A DNA stretch of 64,000 nt from Aquirhabdus parva (GTDB lineage Bacteria; Pseudomonadota; Gammaproteobacteria; Pseudomonadales; Moraxellaceae): NCBI RefSeq assembly GCF_003351745.1, contig NZ_CP031222.1, positions 1,904,207 to 1,968,206 on the forward strand, written 5' to 3'. Positions 1 to 8,842 of the stretch are shown here, piece after piece (the first letter of the stretch is position 1; each line of letters opens with the position of its first letter). The translations under genes were made by a program, and so were the position numbers. The notes under the pieces were generated by a model. That model was not told where the DNA came from. It was given only the letters and a program-made list of their open reading frames with translations, and did not search any database.

Positions 1-6
1 AAACAC

Positions 7-849
7 TCATGATCCCAAACCTACCCTCTCATCCAATACAGAAGCCAGAGATGGAATATTATGAGGTTGCTCATCAGCGTCCAAATAACCTGCAACCAAA
101 TGAAGCTGTCGATTACAACGACGAGCCAAGGTAAGATCGTGCGTTACGACAACCAATGTAGTCCCCTGCTCGCGATTTAGCTCAAATAATAAATCTTCGA
201 TATCATTTGCCGTTTGGCCATCTAAATTTCCAGTCGGCTCATCCGCAAAAATAATTTTTGGCTCATGGACCAATGCTCGGGCGATTGCAACGCGTTGTTG
301 CTCGCCGCCGGATAACACTCTGGGGTGCTGAAGCTTTCTAGCTGAAAGTCCTACGCGATCCAGCATATTCCCGGCAAACTCACGGGCTTGTTTTGCCGGA
401 ATACGTCGAGCGAGTGTTAAGGGTAAAGCCACATTCTCTAGGGCACTTAAATGCGGCAATAACTGAAATGATTGAAAAACAAACCCGATATAATCTAAAC
501 GAATTCGAGCACGTTGATCTTCGTTTAAATCTTGCAGTGGCTCATCAAAGATACGGATTTTTCCTGAAGCAGCGGTATCTAGCCCCGCAAGCAAACCCAG
601 CAATGTTGACTTTCCTGAACCAGATCGCCCCGTAATCGCAACTTGTTCGCCTTGACAAATCTGAAAAGAAATATCATTTAAGACCGTTAACAAACCCGCT
701 TCAGTCTTGACGATTTGAGTGACATGTTCTACTTGAATCGCGACAAGCTTTTCTGGATGATGTTTTACGTCAGAGTTTAAACGTGGATCAATAATGCTTC
801 TATTCTGCGCGGAGGTCTCTGACGGCTCCCCAACCAACAAATCCGACAT
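7..849 (-). CDS. LolD/YbbA-type ABC transporter ATP-binding protein
   Basis: ATP-hydrolysing subunit of a MacB/LolD/YbbA-type ABC system, expected to act at the cytoplasmic face with an FtsX-like permease. Counting from the chosen start, Walker A GRSGSGKST is at residues 74-82, the signature LSGGEQQR at 179-186 and Walker B FADEPTGNLD at 201-210, followed by the switch His in VVVTHD. The ATG at 847-849 is preferred over an upstream in-frame ATG at 894 because an AAGGGT ribosome-binding site precedes it and the longer start would overlap tesA. About 35 N-terminal residues extend beyond the usual ABC fold. It is divergent from tesA with a 43-nt gap, the same arrangement as ybbA/tesA in enterobacteria, so a YbbP-like permease is expected just left of the window. 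The substrate cannot be told from the sequence. Confidence 0.9.
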   Translation of the reverse strand: MSDLLVGEPSETSAQNRSIIDPRLNSDVKHHPEKLVAIQVEHVTQIVKTEAGLLTVLNDISFQICQGEQVAITGRSGSGKSTLLGLLAGLDTAASGKIRIFDEPLQDLNEDQRARIRLDYIGFVFQSFQLLPHLSALENVALPLTLARRIPAKQAREFAGNMLDRVGLSARKLQHPRVLSGGEQQRVAIARALVHEPKIIFADEPTGNLDGQTANDIEDLLFELNREQGTTLVVVTHDLTLARRCNRQLHLVAGYLDADEQPHNIPSLASVLDERVGLGS

Positions 850-892
850 AAAAGTACCCTTAAAGATTGATATCGCTTGAAACGAGAATGAC

Positions 893-1567
893 ATGCAAGA
901 TTTAAAACATTACAGATTACTATCAGCTTTATCTGACACGATAACTCGAAAACTGAAGACACCCAGTTGGATTTTGTTAATGGGAATGAGTGTTTTAGTC
1001 ACTGCTGGTGCACATGCTAAGAGCGTGTTGATTGTTGGTGATAGTTTGAGTGCAGGTTACGGGATTGATCCCCAAAACGGCTGGGTCAACAAATTGCAAA
1101 CGACCTTAGATCTTAAGAGAAAAGGACAGCATCAAATCATCAATGCCAGTGTCAGCGGCGAGACATCCAGCGGCGGACTCACTCGACTGCCAAAACTTCT
1201 AAAGACCTATAAGCCCGATATCGTCATTTTAGAACTTGGCGGCAATGATGGTTTACGAGGTCAGCCCCCAGCGATCCTACAAAGTAATTTGACGCATATG
1301 ATCAAACTGAGTCAAGCCAATCATGCGAAGGTGATATTACTGGGAATGAGAATACCACCCAGCTATGGTAGCGCTTATACGACAGCCTTTAGCGATACAT
1401 TTAAAACTGTTGCTAAAACCGAGAAAGTGACGTTTATTCCCTTCTTTTTAGAAGGCGTGGCAGGACATCCTGAATTAATACAAGCGGATGGTATCCACCC
1501 TAGAACGGAAGCCCAGACACGGTTACTGCAGAATGTATTGCCAACTATCGAGAAAATATTAAAATAA
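893..1567 (+). CDS. tesA: Periplasmic GDSL esterase / acyl-CoA thioesterase I (TesA-like)
   Basis: SGNH-fold esterase/thioesterase/lysophospholipase. Residues 24-42 form a hydrophobic signal peptide ending Ala-His-Ala, so the mature enzyme is expected in the periplasm. The four family blocks are present: GDSL with nucleophile Ser51, the Gly of block II in SGETSSGG (near residue 89), GGND with Asn118, and DGIHP with Asp199 and His202 completing the triad. Its length of 224 residues is slightly above E. coli TesA because of a longer N-terminus; the start could alternatively be Met30, just ahead of the hydrophobic core. It is divergently paired with the YbbA-like ATPase gene, a conserved neighbourhood. 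In vivo substrates of TesA-type enzymes remain broad (acyl-CoAs, arylesters, lysophospholipids), so specificity is not claimed. Confidence 0.92.
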   Translation: MQDLKHYRLLSALSDTITRKLKTPSWILLMGMSVLVTAGAHAKSVLIVGDSLSAGYGIDPQNGWVNKLQTTLDLKRKGQHQIINASVSGETSSGGLTRLPKLLKTYKPDIVILELGGNDGLRGQPPAILQSNLTHMIKLSQANHAKVILLGMRIPPSYGSAYTTAFSDTFKTVAKTEKVTFIPFFLEGVAGHPELIQADGIHPRTEAQTRLLQNVLPTIEKILK

Positions 1568-1598
1568 TTTTTATTGTAATAAGATGCCACACATGTGA

Positions 1599-2006
1599 TT
1601 AAGGCGTCACAATTCCCTCAGGATGTTTTGGCAAATCATCCTGAATATCCCACCAGCTAGACTTTGATGCCACATACGCATGTACAGATGGTCGTACCGT
1701 CAGTGGCTCATCCAGTAAGCCAGCACGAATACGCATTACACCCGGCAAATTTGAACGCGCACTATAGATGGGTGATCCACATCGGGAGCAAAAGAAACGT
1801 TTCTTTCCTGGTGATGATTCATACTGCGTTAATAATTCCAAACCAGTAATGAGTTCAAAATTTGACGTTAAGACTGGGGTGTTCGTTGCAAAAGGGCCAC
1901 CTTGGGCTCTACGACACTGAGCACAATGACACACTTGGATGGGTTCTAGCGCTGCGTCGATTTTAAATTTAACCCCACCACAGAGACAGCTGCCAGTTAT
2001 CATCAA
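1599..2006 (-). CDS. GFA / CENP-V family zinc protein
   Basis: Small protein of the glutathione-dependent formaldehyde-activating (GFA) family, which binds zinc through conserved cysteines. Seen in the sequence: Cys7 and Cys9 (SCLCGG), Cys26, Cys28 and Cys31 (CHCAQCRRAQG), and Cys73/Cys76 (FFCSRCGSP). The 135-residue length is typical. Members of this family are often annotated as carbon-sulfur lyases, but few have proven activity, so only the family is asserted. Two adjacent Met codons begin the frame and either may be used. It lies convergent to tesA (31 nt apart) and downstream of the M15 peptidase gene on the same strand. Confidence 0.85.
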   Translation of the reverse strand: MMITGSCLCGGVKFKIDAALEPIQVCHCAQCRRAQGGPFATNTPVLTSNFELITGLELLTQYESSPGKKRFFCSRCGSPIYSARSNLPGVMRIRAGLLDEPLTVRPSVHAYVASKSSWWDIQDDLPKHPEGIVTP

Positions 2007-2044
2007 AAAATCCTTCTAAGATCATGTCATAGTTATGCTAAATA

Positions 2045-2575
2045 TTAACCTTGATAGTACCAGTGCCAAGGTTCGTATTGGTATCCGTAAATATTATTTC
2101 GTGGGAAAGACATGATAAAACCAAATTGCTTTGCATATTGAACTAACCATTGAAAACTCTCGGTCTGTTCAAATGCCTCTTCTAGCAATGCACAATTCTC
2201 AGTACCGATATCAATCGCACGCCCAGTATGGTGTTCGCTATATCCGGGAATTGCGCTGACAGCCAAAATTTGCTCAAGGGGCAAACCACTGAGTTTTTTC
2301 CGTTGTATGATTTCTACCTGACGATCGACACTGCGAAACGCTGAGACAACAAAAAAATCAATACCTTGTGCCTTTGCAGTCTCATGCATTTTAAACCATG
2401 CACCCGCGGCATGTGGCTCAAGATGATATTCACGGCCATCCTCATCCGCAGCAATCAAGACGAGATCTTTGGCCTCAGGCTGTAAAACTAACCCTCGCTC
2501 CAGAACGATCTCAGATGGAATCCCAAGCTCATGCAATATCGAAGCGATACGTTGACGATATCTTAAAGATTCCAC
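2045..2575 (-). CDS. M15 family D-Ala-D-Ala carboxypeptidase (VanY/DacY-like)
   Basis: Zinc peptidase of the M15B type, which trims D-Ala from peptidoglycan stem peptides. The zinc signature SxHxxGxAxD is present as residues 113-122 (His115, Asp122), with catalytic Glu168 and third ligand His171 in EPWHW. No signal peptide or membrane segment is visible in the 176-residue frame, which is unusual for an enzyme that should act on the cell wall; it may work in cytoplasmic muropeptide recycling, which is an inference. The start codon is GTG, with an AAGG ribosome-binding site overlapping the serC stop; the two genes are 12 nt apart and probably cotranscribed. Confidence 0.82.
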   Translation of the reverse strand: MESLRYRQRIASILHELGIPSEIVLERGLVLQPEAKDLVLIAADEDGREYHLEPHAAGAWFKMHETAKAQGIDFFVVSAFRSVDRQVEIIQRKKLSGLPLEQILAVSAIPGYSEHHTGRAIDIGTENCALLEEAFEQTESFQWLVQYAKQFGFIMSFPRNNIYGYQYEPWHWYYQG

Positions 2576-2587
2576 CCGTTCTCTACC

Positions 2588-3664
2588 TTAGCCGTTACGC
2601 TTAGCAAAGTCTTGCATAAATGCAACCAAAGCCTGTACGGCTTCTAAAGGAACCGCATTATAAAGACTCGCACGCATTCCTCCGACAGAGCGGTGTCCGG
2701 CTAAATTCAATAGGCCCGCAGCAGTACTTTCAGCAAGGAAAGCTTTTTCAAGCGATGAGTCTGCCAAGGTAAAAGGCACATTCATTTTGGAGCGATTTGC
2801 AGGATTGATTGGATTGGCATAAAAACCACTTCGATCAATATAATCGTATAGTAATGTTGCTTTCTCTTGATTGAGTTTCTGCATGGCTGTTAATCCACCC
2901 TGCTCGATCAACCACTCAAATACCAATCCAGCCAAATACCAACCAAACGTTGGTGGTGTATTGATCATCGAACCACTGTTAGCCTGTTTAGCGTAGTCTA
3001 ATAGACTTGGGATAGTGGATTGTGCTTTCCCAATCAAGTCCTCTCGGACAATAACCAAAGTCAGTCCTGCTGGACCAATATTTTTTTGTGCGCCCGCATA
3101 AATCAAACCAAATTTAGAAACATCAAGTGGTTCTGACAGGATTGAAGATGAAAAGTCTGCAACCAGTGGGGCTTCAACCTCAGGAATGAAATCATATTGC
3201 AATCCACCTATGGTTTCATTCGGTGTGTAATGTACATAGGCAGCATCAGGGGTCAAATTCCATGTCGACTGCGCTGGAACATGGTGATAATGATCAGCGC
3301 CACTTGTCGCTGCAATATTCACATTTCCGTAGCGCTGCGCCTCTTTGATTGCACCTTGAGCCCAAATACCAGTATCAATATAGTCGGCTGTTTGGCCTGC
3401 GCCAAGCAAGTTTAATGGCACAGCCGAAAATTGCAGCGTGGCGCCACCTTGCAAAAATAATACTTTGTAATTCGAAGGAATACCTAAAAGTGAGCGTAAA
3501 TCGGCTTCCGCTTTGTCTGCTGCGCCAACGAAATCTTTACTGCGATGGCTCATTTCCATGATGGACATGCCTGTACTATGCCAGTCAGGAAGCTCAGATT
3601 GAGCACGATTGAGTACGGCAGTAGGCAGTGCGGCAGGACCTGCACAGAAGTTAAAAGCACGCAT
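2588..3664 (-). CDS. serC: Phosphoserine aminotransferase
   Basis: PLP-dependent class V aminotransferase that converts 3-phosphohydroxypyruvate to phosphoserine (serine synthesis) and also serves pyridoxine synthesis. The N-terminal MRAFNFCAGPAALP is diagnostic, the W/STG loop (DWHSTGMSIMEMSHR) follows, and the Schiff-base lysine is Lys194 in GAQKNIGPAG. Length 358 residues matches the family (about 360). A ribosome-binding site AAGGAC precedes the ATG. In enterobacteria serC often pairs with aroA; here it leads a short run with the M15 peptidase gene instead. Confidence 0.97.
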   Translation of the reverse strand: MRAFNFCAGPAALPTAVLNRAQSELPDWHSTGMSIMEMSHRSKDFVGAADKAEADLRSLLGIPSNYKVLFLQGGATLQFSAVPLNLLGAGQTADYIDTGIWAQGAIKEAQRYGNVNIAATSGADHYHHVPAQSTWNLTPDAAYVHYTPNETIGGLQYDFIPEVEAPLVADFSSSILSEPLDVSKFGLIYAGAQKNIGPAGLTLVIVREDLIGKAQSTIPSLLDYAKQANSGSMINTPPTFGWYLAGLVFEWLIEQGGLTAMQKLNQEKATLLYDYIDRSGFYANPINPANRSKMNVPFTLADSSLEKAFLAESTAAGLLNLAGHRSVGGMRASLYNAVPLEAVQALVAFMQDFAKRNG

Positions 3665-4025
3665 GAAAATATGTCCTTGCGAAGTAAAATAACAATGGAA
3701 AAAACAGTTCTAATTTAAGGCACATATTTAACCATATTTTTGAACCTGATAACGACGAGATTCATCTCGTTTATTCTTATGCCCCAGACAAACACATTTG
3801 TTGTGTAAATTAATTCATGCTATCGATTTGAAAAAAACTGCTAAATTTAGATTTAGTACTACTTGCGTATCTGTTTTACGTGTGTTTTGATATCTCCACT
3901 AATTATAGAGTGTTACTTTTTCCATTAAGTCTGTTGCCAAGGTCGGCACAGAGTTTTCTATCAATAAACAAAGGACTGTCATTGCGGTTTGCCCGTCAAA
4001 GACTCCAAAAAATGAGGGTTTTTAT
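3665..4025. other. Intergenic region between serC and tpsA (divergent promoters expected)
   Basis: AT-rich 361-nt divergent spacer without a supported gene. A small perfect inverted repeat, ACGAGA-ttca-TCTCGT, sits at 3755-3770 and could be an operator or a weak hairpin. The tpsA ribosome-binding site (GAGG at 4014-4017) is visible. No sigma-70 promoter with both good hexamers and 16-18 nt spacing could be picked by eye. Confidence 0.5.
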
Positions 4026-7000
4026 ATGCGGGCATCGCTAAATCATGTCTATCGCCTTGTCTGGGATTTGACGCGTCAACTCTGGATACCAGTCGCTGAA
4101 ACAAGCTCCTCTCATGGTAAATCAAGTCGATCAAGCAAAGCGGGTACTGTTGCTTTATTGAGTATCGGCGTACTTGGGCTAATCGGCAATCACGCCTCTG
4201 CCCTCCCAACTAACGCTCAAATCACATCGGGAAACGGCACCTTCAGTCAAAGTGGCACTGCGCTCACAATCACTCAACAAACTCAAAATCTGGCAACCAA
4301 TTGGCAAAGCTTTGATATCGGTGCCAATGAAAAAGTCAACTTCATTCAACCCAATAGCAGTTCAATTGCCCTAAACCGAGTTTCCGGACAAAACGCTAGC
4401 CAAATTCTGGGGAGTTTAACAGCCAATGGACAAGTCTTTTTACTGAACCCAAATGGCATACTTTTCGGAGCTAATGCACAAGTCAATGTCGGCGGTCTAG
4501 TTGCCAGTACCTTGAACTTAAGTGATCAAGACTTCCTTCAAGGAAATTTTAAATTTAGTGGATCAAGCAATGCAGGCATAACGAATGCAGGCAGTATTAA
4601 CACAACAGCAGGCGGATATATCGCACTCCTTGGTGCAAATATCAGTAATACTGGTAATTTAATTGCCTCTAAAGGCAACGTGTCTCTTGCTGCTGGTCAG
4701 CAAGTGACGCTCCAACTTGCTAATGGCAGCTTATTAGGACTCACTGTCGATCAAGGTGCCATCAATGCATTGGTTGAAAACAAAGGTGTGATTCAAGCTA
4801 ATGGTGGGCAAATCTTTTTGAACGCACAAGCAGCTGATGCACTTACAAAAACAGTCGTGAACAATACCGGTATCATTGAAGCCAATAGCATCAGTGATAT
4901 CGGGGGGATAGTACGTTTGGTCAGTGATGGCGGAGAAATTTCCAGCACGAATAGCATCACCGCAAGTACTCTAACAGCCCGCTCAACAAATGACACCATA
5001 CTGAATGCAGGTAATGCAATTGCAACACTTGGAAAGACTGATGTTGGCGGCAACTTCGTTTTAAATAACACGCGCGCAATTACTCAATCTGATGCTTTAA
5101 CCGTCGGAGGTACGTCCATGTTTAACGCGGGTGCTCATCAAATCACACTGGTCCACTCAGACAATAATTTGTCTGGAGCGGTTACGCTGAATAACAGCGG
5201 GACCAACGATGCCAGCATCAATAATGGCAAAAATACATTAACTCTTGCCGCCTCTAATATTGGTGGCAATCTCAATATTATTGGAAACAATCAACTTGTA
5301 TTGAGTGGAAATATTACCACTGGGGGCACGCAGACTTACAATAATCCGATCACGTTAGCGAATGACATCACCATAACCAGCGATACGGGTAATGTCACTT
5401 TTGTTGGCAGCATCGATAATGCAACATTATTAGCTGCCAAAAGCTTAACTATTAATTCGCCAAAGGGTGCAGTGACTTTCGTCTCGCCTGTAGGCGGTCT
5501 TAACAATGCGATTCATAGCCTAAACATTAATAGTCTCACATTCAGTGCAGGCGGCTCGACCAACTCAAATATCCTTAATATTGGCCAAGGTGGGCTCCAA
5601 ATATCTACAACAGCTGGGGGTATAGCACAAGGAGGAACGTTCACAGTAGCCGGAACATCAAGCTTTAGCGCGGGTGATGGTAATGCTATTTTACTGACGA
5701 ATACAGGTAATCATTTTACTGGGGCTGTAACGGCTATTGGTTCGGGGATTACCATCAGTGATGCAGGTAATCTTAATATCGCATCACTGAAAAATAGTCC
5801 GAATCAGGCTGTTCGCTTAACCGCTGGCGGGACATTAAATCTTGCGGCGGGAGATATTAATACTGGCAGCGCGGACTTGACCCTCCAAGCCAATGGTGGA
5901 ACCTTAGATATCAGTGCGAACTTAGGTGGTGCCAATATTTCCGTAGCAGGATCTCAGGGCATAACGATCAATAAGCACATCCATGCAACAAATAGCCTTA
6001 CTCTCAATAGTGATAAGGGCTCAATCAATGAAGGCGTATCTGGTGTTATTACGACACCAATGCTCAATAGCTCATCAACTGGCGATACGTCCCTTAATCA
6101 AAAAAATAGTATTGAAACCCTGTATACAGCAACTGCTAAAAATTTCAGTTTGCTAAACGATATTAACTTAAGTATTGGTCATTCAATTGATGCTGAAACG
6201 GTGACTGTTCAAACATCGGCGAAGAAAAACTTGACGTTGAATGGGCAAATCACAACATCCAGTAGCGCGAGTAATGCGCTTGTCTTAGCAGTAGGGGGTG
6301 CCTTTACAAATAATACGCTTCAGGATGCATTAGTTACAAACAACGGCGGACACTGGCTAATCTGGTCACAAAGTCCAAGTTTTAATCATAGTGAAGGTCT
6401 CGGTAAACCTGAAGACTTTCTACAATATAATGCTGTTTATGGTCAGACGCCCATTCAAGGGACAGGTAATGGGCTTCTTTACACTCTTGCGCCCATTGCA
6501 GGTGCTGTTTTAATTGGTGAAACTGTCAAAAACTATGATGGCAATACAACGGCTCACTTATCTCCTTTAAATTACGTTGTTGAAGGTACAGTAAATGGTG
6601 ATCTAATTACCTTAAGTACGCCAAATATTGGCACTTATGACAGCAAGAACGTCGGTGAAAAAATTAATGTCCGTGTTTCTGGGGTAGATATTGTCAGTGC
6701 AAAACATGGCGCAGCAATCGTATATGGCTATCAAGTCCGTACAAACGCAAATGGTTACATCGGCAAGATCAAACCAGCACCAGTTTCAATTACGGGCTTA
6801 AGCGGAACTGATCGTGTGTATAACGGCAGTGCACTGAACAACCTGAAAGGGACAGCAACCATTGTTGGATTAGTGGGTACAGAAACGCTTACGTTAAAAA
6901 ACGCTACAACAGGAACGCTGGCAAGTCCAAATGCGGGTAGCCAAGCCATTTCCACTGAAATATCGTTGGAAGATGGGAGTGGGCTTGCCAGTAATTACAT

Positions 7001-8765
7001 CCTAACCCAGCCTATCCTCCCCAATGTCAACATCAGTCCTGCCGCACTGACCGTGACAGGATTAAGTGGGACGGATAGAACCTATAACGGCAGTACGCTT
7101 AATGTCTTAAACGGAACTGGGGTTTTACATGGTTTAGTCGGAACTGAAACCTTACTTCTCAATAATACAACCACGGGTACGTTAAGTAGTGCCAATGTCG
7201 GCAGTCAGGAAATCAGCACTAACTTCACGCTGAGTAATGATACTGGCTTAGCCAGTAATTACTACGTGATTCAGCCAAGCTTGCCTAATGTCAACATCAC
7301 ACCTGCTCGTGTAATCGTAATAGGCTTAGGCGGGACAAATCGTGTTTATAACGGGACGTCCCAAATCAACCTGACTGGATCAGCCTCGCTCTTTGGTTTA
7401 ATCGATGGAGAAACTTTAACACTCAATAACACTACCACTGGGATTTTAAACAATCCTAATGCTGGAAACCAAACTGCCTTGAGTACCGTAACACTCAGCA
7501 ATGGCACCGGATTGGCAAGTAACTACACATTAACTCAAGCCACAATACAGAACATCATCATCAGTCCTGCCCCTTTAACAATATCGGGCTTAACGGGAAC
7601 AAACCGTTCTTACAATGGTAGCGTCATAGACAACCTAACAGGTACAGCGACACTCAATGGATTAGTGGGTAATGAAACCCTGACCTTGAATAATACTGAG
7701 ACAGGTATTTTGACCAGCGCCAATGCAGGAAACCAAGGGGTAACTACTATAGCAACGCTTGCAAATGGTTCTGGGCTTGCAAGCAATTATACCTTAACTC
7801 AAGCGACACTCCCCTCTGTCACGATTAGTCCTGCGCTATTGACTGTCAGTGGTCTAAGCGGAACAGACCGTCCCTATAACGGAAGTACACTTAATATCTT
7901 AAGTGGTACAGGCATCTTAAATGGTTTGGTAAACGGTGAGTCACTGGTTTTGAATAACACGACTACGGGTACATTAAGTAGCCCGAATGTCGGTAGTAGA
8001 ACAATTACTACAACACTTAATCTGAGTAATGGTGCTGGAGGACTCGCAAGCAACTACACCTTGGTACAGCCGACATTGCCGAACGTAAATATTACGCCAG
8101 CGCCGCTTATTGTTACGGGTCTGGGTGGCACAGATCGCATTTACAATGGAACGACTATTGACCCCCTAAAAGGTACCGCCACCTTGTTTGGTTTAGTCAA
8201 TGGTGAAACCCTAACCATGAATAATACATCGACCGGAACACTAGCAAGTGCAAATGTGGGTAGTCAGGGCGTCACCACAGCAATTACTTTAGGCAATGGC
8301 ACAGGTCTGGCCAGTAATTATCAGTTGACTCAAGCGATATTACCGAATGTCACCATTAGTCCTGCACCTCTGACCATTACTGCGAATAATCTGCAGAAAA
8401 ACGAAGGAACGCCTAACCCACCATTGACCACTACTGTACACGGGCTCGTTGATGGTGAGACATTGAACAACTTAAGTGGAACTTTACAGTTGAGCACGGA
8501 TGCAACGCAAACATCTGGGCCTGGCAATTATGGCATTATCCCAGCAGGATTAACTTCAACGAATTATACCATTCAGTATGTTAATGGCACCTTAAGCATT
8601 GTCTCTAGTAATCATAGCCCTGGTTATGAGGGAACATTAGCTTCTTTGCTATTACCTCTACCCGAAGTCAATTTAAAAACACCGCCCGTAGTCATTCCAG
8701 GATTGGATCTACTACGCGTACAGGGAACAGGCATTAGCTTGCCTGACGGCGCACAGGATTTCTAA
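4026..8765 (+). CDS. TpsA-type secreted exoprotein with haemagglutination domain and YDG/MBG repeats
   Basis: Large exoprotein of a two-partner secretion system, probably an adhesin. Residues 1-32 form an extended signal peptide region, followed by the hydrophobic core and a cleavage site after Ala59. The TPS/FhaB haemagglutination domain spans about residues 60-170, with the hallmark NPNG at 141-144. A long beta-helix-like stretch rich in Asn, Gly, Thr and Ser follows to about residue 830. One divergent YDG unit (KNYDGNTTA, nucleotides about 6480-6776) precedes six YDG-type repeats of 88-89 residues (6777-8363) and one MBG-like domain (8364-8603). No cysteine was found, as is usual for TpsA proteins. 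No VENN motif or toxin-like C-terminus is present, so a contact-dependent inhibition role is not supported. The partner pore gene follows after 77 nt. The ligand is unknown. Confidence 0.9.
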   Translation: MRASLNHVYRLVWDLTRQLWIPVAETSSSHGKSSRSSKAGTVALLSIGVLGLIGNHASALPTNAQITSGNGTFSQSGTALTITQQTQNLATNWQSFDIGANEKVNFIQPNSSSIALNRVSGQNASQILGSLTANGQVFLLNPNGILFGANAQVNVGGLVASTLNLSDQDFLQGNFKFSGSSNAGITNAGSINTTAGGYIALLGANISNTGNLIASKGNVSLAAGQQVTLQLANGSLLGLTVDQGAINALVENKGVIQANGGQIFLNAQAADALTKTVVNNTGIIEANSISDIGGIVRLVSDGGEISSTNSITASTLTARSTNDTILNAGNAIATLGKTDVGGNFVLNNTRAITQSDALTVGGTSMFNAGAHQITLVHSDNNLSGAVTLNNSGTNDASINNGKNTLTLAASNIGGNLNIIGNNQLVLSGNITTGGTQTYNNPITLANDITITSDTGNVTFVGSIDNATLLAAKSLTINSPKGAVTFVSPVGGLNNAIHSLNINSLTFSAGGSTNSNILNIGQGGLQISTTAGGIAQGGTFTVAGTSSFSAGDGNAILLTNTGNHFTGAVTAIGSGITISDAGNLNIASLKNSPNQAVRLTAGGTLNLAAGDINTGSADLTLQANGGTLDISANLGGANISVAGSQGITINKHIHATNSLTLNSDKGSINEGVSGVITTPMLNSSSTGDTSLNQKNSIETLYTATAKNFSLLNDINLSIGHSIDAETVTVQTSAKKNLTLNGQITTSSSASNALVLAVGGAFTNNTLQDALVTNNGGHWLIWSQSPSFNHSEGLGKPEDFLQYNAVYGQTPIQGTGNGLLYTLAPIAGAVLIGETVKNYDGNTTAHLSPLNYVVEGTVNGDLITLSTPNIGTYDSKNVGEKINVRVSGVDIVSAKHGAAIVYGYQVRTNANGYIGKIKPAPVSITGLSGTDRVYNGSALNNLKGTATIVGLVGTETLTLKNATTGTLASPNAGSQAISTEISLEDGSGLASNYILTQPILPNVNISPAALTVTGLSGTDRTYNGSTLNVLNGTGVLHGLVGTETLLLNNTTTGTLSSANVGSQEISTNFTLSNDTGLASNYYVIQPSLPNVNITPARVIVIGLGGTNRVYNGTSQINLTGSASLFGLIDGETLTLNNTTTGILNNPNAGNQTALSTVTLSNGTGLASNYTLTQATIQNIIISPAPLTISGLTGTNRSYNGSVIDNLTGTATLNGLVGNETLTLNNTETGILTSANAGNQGVTTIATLANGSGLASNYTLTQATLPSVTISPALLTVSGLSGTDRPYNGSTLNILSGTGILNGLVNGESLVLNNTTTGTLSSPNVGSRTITTTLNLSNGAGGLASNYTLVQPTLPNVNITPAPLIVTGLGGTDRIYNGTTIDPLKGTATLFGLVNGETLTMNNTSTGTLASANVGSQGVTTAITLGNGTGLASNYQLTQAILPNVTISPAPLTITANNLQKNEGTPNPPLTTTVHGLVDGETLNNLSGTLQLSTDATQTSGPGNYGIIPAGLTSTNYTIQYVNGTLSIVSSNHSPGYEGTLASLLLPLPEVNLKTPPVVIPGLDLLRVQGTGISLPDGAQDF
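6777..8363 (+). repeat. Six tandem 264-nt coding repeats (YDG-type domains) in tpsA
   Basis: Units start at 6777, 7041, 7305, 7569, 7833 and 8100; each is exactly 264 nt (88 codons) except the fifth, which has one extra glycine codon (267 nt). Each unit follows the plan GLSGTxRxYNG ... GTxxLxGLVGxETLxLNN ... ASNYxLTQ ... PNVxISPA. The DNA of the units has diverged substantially although the protein plan is kept, which points to old duplications rather than recent slippage. Confidence 0.9.
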
Positions 8766-8790
8766 CTTTATTTAACTCATTCAATAACGC

Positions 8791-8832
8791 CTCGTACAGT
8801 GCAATCGGATGTGCCTGTACGAATCGTACGAG
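8791..8832 (+). promoter_or_regulatory. Alternative stem-loops in the tpsA-tpsB gap
   Basis: Three copies of a GTAC-centred block can pair in mutually exclusive ways: TCGTACAG (8792-8799) with CTGTACGA (8815-8822), GTACG (8817-8821) with CGTAC (8825-8829), or CTCGTAC (8791-8797) with GTACGAG (8826-8832). The structure ends 10 nt before the tpsB start codon and no T-run follows, so translation control or RNA processing is more likely than termination. This is inferred from pairing only. Confidence 0.45.
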
Positions 8833-8842
8833 AACCTAATCC

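Noticed and set aside
1581-1598. Terminator between tesA and the GFA gene
   Set aside because: Only a short CACATGTG palindrome without a T-run was found.
6777-8363. Regularly spaced repeats suggesting a CRISPR-like array
   Set aside because: The repeats are in frame, 264 nt long, diverged at DNA level and encode a protein domain; no spacer-repeat organisation exists.
4026-8765. Possible CdiA-type contact-dependent inhibition toxin
   Set aside because: No VENN motif, no toxin-like C-terminal domain and no immunity gene downstream; the next gene is the TpsB pore.
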